Shown here piece by piece: positions 35,090-43,698 of a stretch of 64,000 nucleotides of DNA. The notes below the pieces were generated by a model that was not told the origin of the DNA, ran no database searches, and was given only the letters and a program-made list of their open reading frames with translations. The stretch lies in contig NZ_VFPP01000001.1 in assembly GCF_006716745.1 (NCBI RefSeq), positions 2,728,001-2,792,000 of the forward strand, given 5' to 3'. This DNA comes from Saccharothrix saharensis. GTDB taxonomy: Bacteria; Actinomycetota; Actinomycetes; Mycobacteriales; Pseudonocardiaceae. The position numbers and the translations under genes are program-made. The stretch's first letter is position 1. The number at the start of each line of letters is the position of its first letter.

Positions 35090-36312
35090 ACCACGTGGAC
35101 GTCGGGCACGTACAGGATCCACTTGCCGCCCGCCGCGCGGAACGCCTCCTCCTTGGACATGATCTCCGCGGCGTGGTTCCAGGCGAACAGCAGCGCGTAG
35201 CCGGGGTAGGGGTCGGCGAAGGCGGCCGGCGGGCGCACCGGGATGCCCGAGCCGGGCGCCAGCCTGTGCTGCTTGGCGGGCGTGGTGTCGCTGATGAACT
35301 CGACCAGGTCCGGTCCGATGCCGCAGAGGTTGGTGACGGTGGCGCTCTTGGCGGTCGCGCCGTAGCCCACGACCCGCTCGCCCTTGGCCTTCAGGTCCTC
35401 CAGCAGCGCCCGGAGGTCGGTGCGGATCGCGTGGATCCGGTCGCCGAACCCGCCGAGGACGGCGCGGTCGTGCAGGCCGCGCGCCTCCTCCTCGGCGAGC
35501 AGGGCGGCGACGGCCTCGGAACGGGTGCGCGCGCCGGGCAGGGCCAGGGTGTAGCGGACTTCGCCGCCGTGCACCGGCAGGCGTTCGACGTCGACCAGCT
35601 CCAAGCCGTGCCGGCGCGCCATGGCGTCCACGGAGGTGGCGCTGAACAGGAAGAAGTGCTCGTCGTAGATCTGGTCGAACGAGGTCTGCTCGACGATGTC
35701 GCCGAGGTAGGGGTCCTCGAACACGAACGCCCCGCCGGGCTTGAGCAGCGCCACGATGCCGCGCAGGATCGAGTCCACGTAGGGGATGTGGCAGAACGTG
35801 TTCGCGGCGTACACGAGGTCGGCCGGGCCGTCCTGCTCGCAGATGGACAGCGCGGTGGACTCCTCGAAGAAGTCCTTCCGGACCCGCACGCCCGCCTCGG
35901 CGGCCAGGTCGGCGACCGCGCCGGACGGTTCCACGCCCAGGTGGCGCACGCCCGCCTTGGCGAGGGTGCGCAACATGGTGCCGTCGTTGCAGCCCAGCTC
36001 GACCACGAACGGGTCCTCGCCCGCCAGCTCGGTGCTGAGGAACCGCTCGGCCAGGGAGCGGAAGTGCCCGCGCATCACCGTGGACCCCTGGGAGAGGTAG
36101 GGGTAGTCCTCGTGGAACATCTTCTCCCTGGGCACCTCTTCCATCAGCTGCACCATCGCGCAGTCCGCGCACGCGCCCACGGCGAGGCGGTAGGTGAACT
36201 CGACGGACGTGTCCTCGGGTTGCCGGAACGCGTCGGACAGCGGCTGGTCACCGAGGTCGACGAACTCGGTGACGGTCCCGGCGCAGACGCGGCAGGTGGA
36301 CTGGTTGTGCAT
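35086..36312 (-). CDS. evaC: Sugar C-3 methyltransferase (EvaC-like)
   Basis: The 408-residue SAM enzyme has an N-terminal zinc site (Cys7, Cys10, Cys48, Cys51), the SAM-binding VVELGCNDGTML near 103-114 and a C-terminal putative substrate domain with GYGATAKSAT. This is the layout of TylCIII, EvaC and TcaB9, which methylate C3 of 4-keto deoxysugars. With the aminotransferase present it predicts a 3-C-methyl-3-amino sugar. It starts at ATG 36312, 33 bp after the LAL regulator gene and on the same strand. Confidence 0.92.
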   Translation of the reverse strand: MHNQSTCRVCAGTVTEFVDLGDQPLSDAFRQPEDTSVEFTYRLAVGACADCAMVQLMEEVPREKMFHEDYPYLSQGSTVMRGHFRSLAERFLSTELAGEDPFVVELGCNDGTMLRTLAKAGVRHLGVEPSGAVADLAAEAGVRVRKDFFEESTALSICEQDGPADLVYAANTFCHIPYVDSILRGIVALLKPGGAFVFEDPYLGDIVEQTSFDQIYDEHFFLFSATSVDAMARRHGLELVDVERLPVHGGEVRYTLALPGARTRSEAVAALLAEEEARGLHDRAVLGGFGDRIHAIRTDLRALLEDLKAKGERVVGYGATAKSATVTNLCGIGPDLVEFISDTTPAKQHRLAPGSGIPVRPPAAFADPYPGYALLFAWNHAAEIMSKEEAFRAAGGKWILYVPDVHVV

Positions 36313-36345
36313 TGGCGGGCTCTTTCTGCTCAGGTGGTGCGCGGG

Positions 36346-39078
36346 TCACCCTCGGGCTTCGAAGGCCCGCGGGTCTGCGCCCGTCCGCTGGGACAGGCGG
36401 TGCGGCAGGTCCGCCCGACTGCGCATGCCCAGCTTGCGGTAGACCCTCGTGAGGTGCTGCTCGACAGTGCTGACGGTGATGTAGAGGATGCCGCTGATCT
36501 CGCGGTTCGTGTGACCCTTCGCGGCGAGTTCGGCCACCCGCAGCTCGGAGTCGCTCAGGGCCGGTCGCCCCTCGCCGGCGTCGCCGCCGCCGTCCTCCCA
36601 GTCGACCGGGATGGGCAGGGCACCGGAGTAGGAGGCCTTGGTCTCGGCCGCCGCGACCTGGGACAGCTCGCGCGCCTTGTCGTGCTCCCCCAAGGCGTCG
36701 AGGGCTTCGCTGAGGTCGGACAGGGCCCGGGCCAGCTCCACCCGGTCACCCGCCCGTCGCAGGTGCCGCACGGCCTCGTGCAGCAGCTCGGGCCGCTCGG
36801 CGAGCTCACCCGCCGCGGCGAGGACCCGCAGCGCCGCGCCGCGGGTGCGGCGGTCGCCCGCGGGCAGCAGCATCTGCTCGTGGATCAGCTCGCGGGCCAC
36901 CTCCGGGCGGCCGAGGGTGAGGTTGGCCTGGGCGAGGCCGCAGCGCCACGGCGCGAGCACCGGCAGGTCGATGCCCCACTCGCGCATCCGGGTGCCGCAG
37001 TTCTGGAAGTCGCTGATGGCGGCGAGCACCCGCCCGGCGGCGAGGTTGCCGTTGCCGCGGGCGTGCAGGTAGCGCAGGCCGGCGGCGGTGGCGAACATGG
37101 CGTCGGGCACGCGCAGCCGCATCAGGTCGGCCACCACGCGGTGCCGACCGAGTGCGATGTTGGCCTCCAGCAGCACGGCCAGCGGGTAGCCGATGGACAG
37201 GCCCCAGCCCTGGTGCGGCAGCAGGGCGAGTGCCGTCTCGGCGCGTGCGGCGGCCACCACGACCTCCCCGCGGCGCAGCGCGATGTCCGCCCGGACGACC
37301 TCCAGGATCGCCTGCCAGGTCACCGCGCCGCCGCGGGTGGCCTCGTCGGCGAGCCGGTCGCACCACCGCTCGGCGCGGTCGGGGTGGCCGCTGTGCACCA
37401 GGATCAGCAGGGCGGTGAGCACGACTTCCAGCGACATGTCGCCGAGCTGGCAGCTGCGCAGGATGTGCTCGGCGCTGGCGATCGCGTCGGGGTGGAACTC
37501 GGCGGTCCAGAAGGTGCCGACCGCCTGCGCCGCGGCCACCCACGGGTCCGCGTCGGCCACCACGTCGGTGGCCACCGCGGTCGCCGGGCCGAGGCCGTGG
37601 AACCACTGGCACACGATCCGCAGCTCGGCCGCGCTCTGCGCGTCCAGCACGCCCGGGTTCTCGTCCAGCACGGCGAGCGCGCGCACGGCCGTGGCCTCGT
37701 CCCCGATCCACAGCGCGTGCTGCACGACGGTCATGGCGTCCCGGCCGCGCAGCACGCCCGCCCACATCGCCTCGTGCAGGGGTTCCATGTGCACGACGGC
37801 GGCGGCCGGGTTGACCCGCCACAGCGCCCGGACCAGGACGCTGGTGATGCCCAGGCGCTCGTCCCGCTCGACCACGGGCAGCGCGGGTTCGAGGTAGCGC
37901 ACGGCCGCGGCCACGTCGTCGCCCATGAGCGCCTGCTCGGCGGCGATGCGCAGCACGCCGACCGGCCAGCCGGGCGCGACCCGGTCCGCGGCCACGAGGT
38001 GGTCGGCCACCACGGCCGCCGCCGCGCCGCGCTGGTAGAGCAGTTCGGCGGCGCGGGCGTGCAGCCGAACCCGTTCGGCGCCCGGCATGCTGTCCAGGAC
38101 CGCCGACGCCGCGCCGGGGTGGCGGAAGCCGCCGTCGTGCAGCAGCCCCGCGGCGGTGAGCACGTCGACCGCCTGCTCGACGGCCTCGGGCGTGGTGCCG
38201 GCCAGCCGCCCGAGCAGGACCGGGGTGCGCTCCTCGCCGAGCACCGCGATGGCGCGCGCGACCTCGAGCAGCCCGGCGTCCCAGCGGTGCAGGCACTCCA
38301 GCACCGCGCGCTTGAACGCGGGACCGACCTGGTCGGGGCCGGTCTCGTGCCCGGCCTCCCGGTCCTCGATCAGGGCGCGGACCAGCATCGGGTTGCCGCC
38401 GCTGAGATTGTGCCAGGCAGGGGCGAGTGCGTCGGGGTCGAGCGCCCGGTCACGCAGCAGTTCGGCGATCCCGTCGGCCGACAGCGGTGCGAGCCGGATG
38501 CGGCGGTGCGGCCGGCGGGTCAGCTCGGCGTGGAACAGCGGCAGCGTCGGCTGCGGCCGCTGCCACTCGGCGAGCACGACGACCACCCGCCCGGTCCTCA
38601 TCCGCCGCCGCAGGTAGAGGATGAATTGCAGCGACGAGCTGTCGGCGAATTGCACGTCGTCCACGCACAACACAACCGGGCGTTCTCGCGACAACTCGAT
38701 CAGGATTTGACACAATTCATGCACGGGTCGCACGTAAGAATGGTGGATGCCCTGCACGTCCGCACCGAAGTCGTCCACGGTGGCGGCAATAGGGGTGATG
38801 AGGTGCGAAACGCGGTCCGCAATTTCCGGCGGCAGTCCCGCGCCGTCGAACAGCTGATCGATGATCCCGGCCTGCAGGGGACGCTCGGCAGGCGCGCCGG
38901 TCGCGGTCAGCAACAGCGCCCCGGCGGCGGCGGCGTGCCGCTGGAACCGCTGGAGCAGTTCGGTCTTCCCGCTGGCCAGACCGCCGCTGACCAGGGCAAG
39001 CCCGCCTGTACCCGCCGAGCAATCGGCGAGCAGGCCGGCCAGTTCGGCGAGCGCATCACCATGGTCCGTCAGCACCAA
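36346..39078 (-). CDS. Large LuxR-family (LAL) ATP-binding regulator
   Basis: The 910-residue regulator has a Walker A GGLASGKT near residue 32, Walker B-like VVLCVDDVQFAD, a long helical TPR-like middle and a C-terminal LuxR helix-turn-helix (ELRVAELAAKGHTNREISGI and the following recognition helix). LALs are pathway activators of antibiotic clusters. The TTG at 39078 is selected because GGAGGG lies about 9 bases before it; GTG 39075 is equally possible, and the open frame further upstream lacks homology. The N-terminal 150 residues are visibly less GC-rich than the rest. It may be co-transcribed with the sugar genes downstream. Confidence 0.88.
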   Translation of the reverse strand: MVLTDHGDALAELAGLLADCSAGTGGLALVSGGLASGKTELLQRFQRHAAAAGALLLTATGAPAERPLQAGIIDQLFDGAGLPPEIADRVSHLITPIAATVDDFGADVQGIHHSYVRPVHELCQILIELSRERPVVLCVDDVQFADSSSLQFILYLRRRMRTGRVVVVLAEWQRPQPTLPLFHAELTRRPHRRIRLAPLSADGIAELLRDRALDPDALAPAWHNLSGGNPMLVRALIEDREAGHETGPDQVGPAFKRAVLECLHRWDAGLLEVARAIAVLGEERTPVLLGRLAGTTPEAVEQAVDVLTAAGLLHDGGFRHPGAASAVLDSMPGAERVRLHARAAELLYQRGAAAAVVADHLVAADRVAPGWPVGVLRIAAEQALMGDDVAAAVRYLEPALPVVERDERLGITSVLVRALWRVNPAAAVVHMEPLHEAMWAGVLRGRDAMTVVQHALWIGDEATAVRALAVLDENPGVLDAQSAAELRIVCQWFHGLGPATAVATDVVADADPWVAAAQAVGTFWTAEFHPDAIASAEHILRSCQLGDMSLEVVLTALLILVHSGHPDRAERWCDRLADEATRGGAVTWQAILEVVRADIALRRGEVVVAAARAETALALLPHQGWGLSIGYPLAVLLEANIALGRHRVVADLMRLRVPDAMFATAAGLRYLHARGNGNLAAGRVLAAISDFQNCGTRMREWGIDLPVLAPWRCGLAQANLTLGRPEVARELIHEQMLLPAGDRRTRGAALRVLAAAGELAERPELLHEAVRHLRRAGDRVELARALSDLSEALDALGEHDKARELSQVAAAETKASYSGALPIPVDWEDGGGDAGEGRPALSDSELRVAELAAKGHTNREISGILYITVSTVEQHLTRVYRKLGMRSRADLPHRLSQRTGADPRAFEARG

Positions 39079-40019
39079 TCGTCCAGTTCCCTCCAGCGCA
39101 GCGACCAGTGGTTCTTTCGCTACAGCACCCCCACGGGACGCTTTATAGCACGACTTCCCGACTTGTCCAGGGCCTTCAACGCCACTACCCGGTAACAATG
39201 GCGAACCCAGGTTGTCGGGGTGCCGTGAACCCTTCGTAATCGCGCAAGCCGAAATGTGACCGACCCTGTCTCGACCGTGGCGAACGGGTCAACCGGTACG
39301 GCCGAACCGTGGAGTGCCGAGCCGCCGGTGCGCGATTTCGGAACGTGCCATAGCACGACCCGACCAAGCCGTCATCGGTTGATCGAACCCCCAGCCGCGA
39401 CCACGGTCGCACCCCCGTCGCGGACAGGGCACCGAGCCGACGCAGAACGCCACCCTCGTCCCGGCGGCGCGCCGACACCCGATCCGCGACCAAGATCCAC
39501 GCTGCACTCCACCGCGGCCGACAGCCCACCCGACCCGACGGACGGGACGAAATCGGGTAACCGGTATACCGCCTGAATGGTGAATCGCCCCCAAGAAAAG
39601 GGCCATCCGCGGTCCGACACCGCAGAGTCGACACGCGAAAAAAGGGCCAAATCGGACGACCGGCTTCCCGCGGCAGCATCGACGAACACTTCCCTGAACA
39701 GCCGACCGCCGCTGAGCACGGGCTGAGGCTCGGACGAGTGCCAACAGCCATACCTGCGGTCCCGCGGACACCCCGTCCCAGTAGCCGCACGCTCGCCGAC
39801 CCGCCCCACGACCGGGCTTGTCCATCCGGGTTCCGCGGAGCGCGGATGTGTCCGGGTTGGACGATCCGCGCCGACGTCGGCGGTCCGTTGCCGATGTCGG
39901 CCGCCGTGCCCTGATGGCCCGGACCCGGTGCCGAGGTCGTGGGGAGGCGTCAACTCCCTCGGCCCCGAACCCAGTTCTTCACCACGGTGCCGGCAAAGCG
40001 GCAAGGGGCGACCGGGCTC

Positions 40020-40190
40020 GTCTTCCGGTCCGACACCCACTCCGGCGTGCCGCCCTACCCGCAGCTCGTCCACCAGGTCCGCCACGCGGCGCTGCCGGGC
40101 TTCCTCCACCCCGGCGACCGGCTCCCGCCCACCCGCGAGGTGGTCGAGGAGCCGCGCGCCACTGCCCGCCTTGGTCGACCGACCGTCGAC
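40020..40190 (+). pseudogene. GntR-family regulator fragment
   Basis: The frame reads VFRSDTHSGVPPYPQLVHQV then RHAALPGFLHPGDRLPPTRE, the N-terminal winged-helix of YtrA-type GntR regulators (HSGVPPYxQLVxQVR). After VVEEP the homology is lost, where the recognition helix and Asn-Pro-NT segment should follow. It has no effector domain and must be a relic. Confidence 0.6.
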
Positions 40191-40223
40191 TTCGTCTACC
40201 GGGTGGACGCTGGGGGAACAGCA

Positions 40224-40361
40224 GGTGACCACCGGTCCGGTGCGCTGGGTGTCGTCGAGCCGGATCCAGTCGCGCAGCGTCTCGTGGGTGACCCCGATGT
40301 CCTCGGCCACCGACTTGGTCGTCGCGCTCGGCCGGGACCCCGGGTAGTGCTTCATCACCAT
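40224..40361 (-). pseudogene. IS3-type transposase OrfA fragment
   Basis: The minus strand reads MVMKHYPGSRPSATTKSVAE then DIGVTHETLRDWIRLDDTQR, which matches the N-terminal helix-turn-helix of IS3-family OrfA, with a short internal deletion after KHYP. No OrfB or inverted repeats are next to it. Confidence 0.7.
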
Positions 40362-40637
40362 CCCCCCGGTCACCCGGCGGGGTCGGCTCCAGCCGGACAG
40401 CGGGGCGGTTCCAGCCTTCCGGCAGCTGGGACGCTGGGTCGGCACCCGCGACACTCGTGTCATGGCCTTCCGGAAGGCACTTCGGCAGAAGAGGTTCGTC
40501 TACCCGGACGATGATGTTCGTTGCTGCGCAGGAAGTTTGTCGAACCACACGAACGATCGTGTTCCGCGCGAGGACGAGTCGAGCCGCCAACACACTCGAC
40601 CGCGGCCATCGGCCGAAGTGACGCACAAGGAGGCAAC

Positions 40638-40907
40638 GTGGCCATCTCCGGCATCTTCAGCGCTCTCGTCATCGGTTTGACCATCGGCGCACTGGGCCGG
40701 CTGGTCGTGCCCGGCAAGCAGCGCATCCCGATCTGGTTGACCATCCTGATCGGGGTCGTCGCCGCGCTGATCGGCACTGCCGCCGCCAACGTGCTCGGCG
40801 TGGGCGACACCCGCGGCATCGACTGGATCGAGCTGATCATCCAGGTCGCCCTCGCCGCTGGTGGAGTCAGCCTGGCGACCGGGCTGTACGGCCGCGGGCA
40901 CCCCTGA
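40638..40907 (+). CDS. GlsB/YeaQ/YmgE-type small membrane protein
   Basis: This 89-residue protein has three hydrophobic helices (FSALVIGLTIGALGRLVV, IWLTILIGVVAALIGTAAA, and IIQVALAAGGVSLATGLYG) and the GLIVGxLA-type core of the transglycosylase-associated/GlsB family. Members are stress-induced in other bacteria; a molecular function is not established. GTG 40638 is supported by AAGGAGG at 4-5 bases. It is followed by a strong hairpin, so it is transcribed alone. Confidence 0.87.
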   Translation: MAISGIFSALVIGLTIGALGRLVVPGKQRIPIWLTILIGVVAALIGTAAANVLGVGDTRGIDWIELIIQVALAAGGVSLATGLYGRGHP

Positions 40908-40921
40908 TCGCACCCGAGCCC

Positions 40922-40963
40922 GCGCGGTAGGCGTCACCTCCCCCTCGACGACGCCTACCGCGC
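40922..40963. terminator. Hairpin terminator after the GlsB-like gene
   Basis: A perfect 14-bp stem (40922-40935 and 40950-40963) with a pyrimidine-rich 14-nt loop lies just after the gene ending at 40907. Stem and loop resemble those of the hairpin at 42237-42276. Confidence 0.85.
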
Positions 40964-41166
40964 GACCTGACCGTGGTACTCCGCGTGACTGGCCGCTCGG
41001 TGGGGTCGAGCCCAGTCGGGCGGTGGGTCGACCGGGCGGCAGGCAGCCGCGACCAACGCGAACAACCCACATCACCCGGGGTGCGGCACTGTGCGGGCGC
41101 GACTCCCTGCGCCTGGACAACGTCGCACCAGAACCGATTTCCCCTATCCGAAGAGGATGTACCGTG

Positions 41167-42216
41167 ATGTTCAGTCGAATGCTGAGCGCCTTCGGCATCG
41201 GAGGCCCGTCCGTCGACACCGTGCTGGACTCACCGCACGTCGTGCCCGGCCGGCACATCACCGGACAGGTCCACATCCAGGGCGGCAGCTCGGACGCCGA
41301 GATCGACCAGGTCGTGCTGTCGCTGGTCACCCAGGTCGAGGTCGAGCATGGTGGGTTGAGCGGCTTCGGCGGCTTCGGCGGCGATGACGAGAACGAAGGG
41401 ACCGCCGAGTTCTTCCGGATGGTCGTGCAGCAGGGGCTGCGGGTGCCGGCGGGCCGACTGGTCTCGATCCCGTTCCAGTTGCCGGTGCCGTGGGAGACGC
41501 CGATCACCGCGGTCGGTGGTGCGGCTCTGCCTGGGTCGAGCGTGGGTGTGCGCACCGAATTGCTCGTCGCGGGCGCACCCGACAAGGGGGACTTCGACCC
41601 GGTCCTGGTCGCTCCACTGCCCGTGCAGAACAAGGTGCTGGACGCGTTCGGCCGGCTCGGTTTCTCCTTCCGGGGCACCCACGTGGAGGCCGGGCGGCTA
41701 CCCGGTGTCCCGCACGAGTTCGGTTTCCACCAGAAGCTCGGGTTCTCGCCGCCGGCGCAGTTCGCGGACAGGGTGGACCAGGTCGAGTCGACCTTCGTGG
41801 CCAATGCGGACGAGCTGCACGTCATCCTGGAAGCCGACCGACGCCGCGGCGGATTCCCGTCCGGTGGCGGCACGTCCGGCCACCTTCGGCTCTCCCACCA
41901 GGAAGCACAGGTCACCGACTGCGCCGCCGCCATCAGCGGCCGGCTCGCGCACGTCGCCGAGCGCGGCCGGCCGAACCCCGCTTTCGGCGGTGCTGCGCAC
42001 AACCCGGCGTTCGGCGGCCAGGCCGGTTACGGCGGGCAGCCTGGTTGCGGTGGTCGCGGCCACGACCACGACGACTACGACCCCCGGAGTCGGCGTCGTG
42101 GTTCGGGCATGGGAAGCATGCTCGCCGCCGGTGCGGCTGGTGCCGCGAGCGGCGTGCTCGGCGGCATGGCGATCAACAGCGTGGCCGGGGAGCTCTTCGG
42201 CGACGACGAAGGATGA
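41167..42216 (+). CDS. Spo0M-like sporulation-control protein
   Basis: The 349-residue protein has the arrestin-like Spo0M fold over residues 1-250 (VVPGRHITGQVHIQGGSSDA, IDQVVLSLVTQVE, and a late GFHQKLGF). A low-complexity segment with repeated NPAFGG and a His/Asp run (GHDHDDYD) follows, then a Gly-zipper-like helix (AAGAAGAASGVLGGMAINS). Spo0M homologues affect sporulation and lipid metabolism in other genera. Start ATG 41167 (or GTG 41164) follows a GAAGAGG site. The gene is flanked by two hairpins and stands alone. Confidence 0.85.
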   Translation: MFSRMLSAFGIGGPSVDTVLDSPHVVPGRHITGQVHIQGGSSDAEIDQVVLSLVTQVEVEHGGLSGFGGFGGDDENEGTAEFFRMVVQQGLRVPAGRLVSIPFQLPVPWETPITAVGGAALPGSSVGVRTELLVAGAPDKGDFDPVLVAPLPVQNKVLDAFGRLGFSFRGTHVEAGRLPGVPHEFGFHQKLGFSPPAQFADRVDQVESTFVANADELHVILEADRRRGGFPSGGGTSGHLRLSHQEAQVTDCAAAISGRLAHVAERGRPNPAFGGAAHNPAFGGQAGYGGQPGCGGRGHDHDDYDPRSRRRGSGMGSMLAAGAAGAASGVLGGMAINSVAGELFGDDEG

Positions 42217-42236
42217 CCGCACTCGCAACGAGGCCC

Positions 42237-42276
42237 GCGTGACAGGCGTCTTCTCCCCTCGGGACGCCTGTCACGC
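42237..42276. terminator. Hairpin terminator after the Spo0M-like gene
   Basis: A perfect 14-bp stem (42237-42250 and 42263-42276) with a 12-nt loop lies 21 bp after the stop at 42216. It shares GGCGTC...GACGCC and a CTCCCC loop with the hairpin at 40922-40963. Confidence 0.87.
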
Positions 42277-42371
42277 ACCTTCCTGAGTGAGCGGACCACT
42301 TCCCCCTGCGGGAGGGATGTCCGGTCAGGACTCACCCGCCGGAGTGAACCCGAGGACTCGCTGAAGAACGG

Positions 42372-43670
42372 ATGCTCAGCCCATTGGACCTGTCGCTGAT
42401 CAACGGGCCGATCCCCGTTGTCGCCACTGCCGCCGGCGTGCTCGCGCTGGTCACTCTGGCGGCCCGCAGGAACCGGACGTGGTGGACCCGGACTGTGCCG
42501 GTCATGATGCTGGTGATCACCGCCGTGACGGCCGGTCTGAAGCTCGTGGTCGACCACGTGTGGAAGCCGTGGCCTGAGCCGCTTCCACCGATCCTGGCCG
42601 TCTGGACGGGCGCGGTGCTGCTCGCGGTCTGCCTGGCGGTCGCACGGCTGCGGGCCGAGCGGTGGTACCGGCGGGTGCTGATCGTGGTGCTGGTGCTGAT
42701 CGTGATGGCGAGCTCGTTCACGGCGGCGAACGCGCACTTCGGCTCCTACCCCACCTCACGCGCGGTGCTCGAGGTGTTCACGAACAACCGAGTCGACCTG
42801 GACGTGGCCGCCGGACCGGCGTCGAGCGTGGTCGAGGTACCGAAGGGCGGCAAGCTCGCCGACGTCTGGCGAGAACCCGCCGACCTGCCCCGGAAGGGGA
42901 CCGTGTCGGAGGCGACGATCCCCGGTGCGTTCCACGCGCGGCCGGCGTGGATCTACCTTCCGCCCGCCTACGCCGCGACGCCCCGCCCGCGGTTGCCGGT
43001 CGTCGTGCTGCTCCCAGGGCAACCCGGTTCGCCTCGCGATTGGTTCGACGCGGGTCGGCTCACCGACCGACTGGACGCGTTCGCCCGCGAGCACGACGGG
43101 CTGGCACCGATCGTGGTGGTGGCCGATCAACTCGGCGCGCGGATGGCGAACCCGCTGTGCCTGGACTCGCGGCTGGGGCAGTCGGAGACGTACCTGGCCC
43201 GTGAGGTGCCCGCGTGGATCAAACGCCGGCTCACCGTCGACGAGCGGCGTGAGGCCTGGACCATCGCCGGGTTCTCCCAAGGTGGCACGTGCGCGCTTCA
43301 GCTCGCCGTACGTGCGCCTGACGTGTACGGGAACTTCCTCGACATCACCGGGCAGCGCGAGCCGTCGCTCGGTTCCCGTTCCGAGACGGTCAAGGCCGCG
43401 TTCGACGGCGACGAAGCGGTGTTCGCGCGCGTCAACCCGATGGACATCCTCGTCCGCGAACGGTTCCCGCAGACGGCCGGCGTCATCGTCGCGGGCCGGG
43501 ACGACGTGCACTACCGCCAGGCGAACGCCGAGGTGTTCGAGGCCTGCCGCAGGGCCGGTATGGACGTGCGGTGGAGAGAACTCCCGGGCGGGCACGACTG
43601 GAACGTGTGGCGACCGGGCCTCTACGAGTCCCTGCCGTGGCTCGCCGCGCGAACGGGCTTGAGCAGGTGA
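42372..43670 (+). CDS. Membrane-anchored esterase (alpha/beta hydrolase, esterase-D type)
   Basis: The 432-residue protein has four N-terminal helices (residues about 10-120, including VLIVVLVLIVMASSF). An external alpha/beta-hydrolase domain follows, with LPVVVLLPGQPG, the nucleophile elbow AGFSQGG, and His in PGGHDWNVW. It is PF00756-like. It precedes the MprF-like gene by 28 bp. In corynebacteria a similarly placed esterase acts on aminoacyl lipids made by the MprF homologue; I infer the same pairing here. The catalytic Asp is probably in VAGRDDVHY. Confidence 0.85.
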   Translation: MLSPLDLSLINGPIPVVATAAGVLALVTLAARRNRTWWTRTVPVMMLVITAVTAGLKLVVDHVWKPWPEPLPPILAVWTGAVLLAVCLAVARLRAERWYRRVLIVVLVLIVMASSFTAANAHFGSYPTSRAVLEVFTNNRVDLDVAAGPASSVVEVPKGGKLADVWREPADLPRKGTVSEATIPGAFHARPAWIYLPPAYAATPRPRLPVVVLLPGQPGSPRDWFDAGRLTDRLDAFAREHDGLAPIVVVADQLGARMANPLCLDSRLGQSETYLAREVPAWIKRRLTVDERREAWTIAGFSQGGTCALQLAVRAPDVYGNFLDITGQREPSLGSRSETVKAAFDGDEAVFARVNPMDILVRERFPQTAGVIVAGRDDVHYRQANAEVFEACRRAGMDVRWRELPGGHDWNVWRPGLYESLPWLAARTGLSR

Positions 43671-43698
43671 CCGCGGCAACCACCGGGGAACGGGAGAC

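Larger units (their letters stand above)
39079..40637. other. Gene-poor 1.5-kb stretch with relics
   Basis: No intact gene. Up to about 39.7 kb the sequence is less GC-rich and shows no recognisable domain. A GntR-regulator fragment lies at 40020-40190 and an IS3-type OrfA fragment at 40224-40361 (listed separately). It marks the right border of the biosynthetic cluster. Confidence 0.6.

Noticed and set aside
35071..39195. 1374-codon open frame on the plus strand opposite the LAL and C-methyltransferase genes
   Set aside because: The protein is low-complexity (Gly/Val/Arg/His/Gln) without domains and lies antisense to two clear genes; GC-rich codon bias leaves such frames open.
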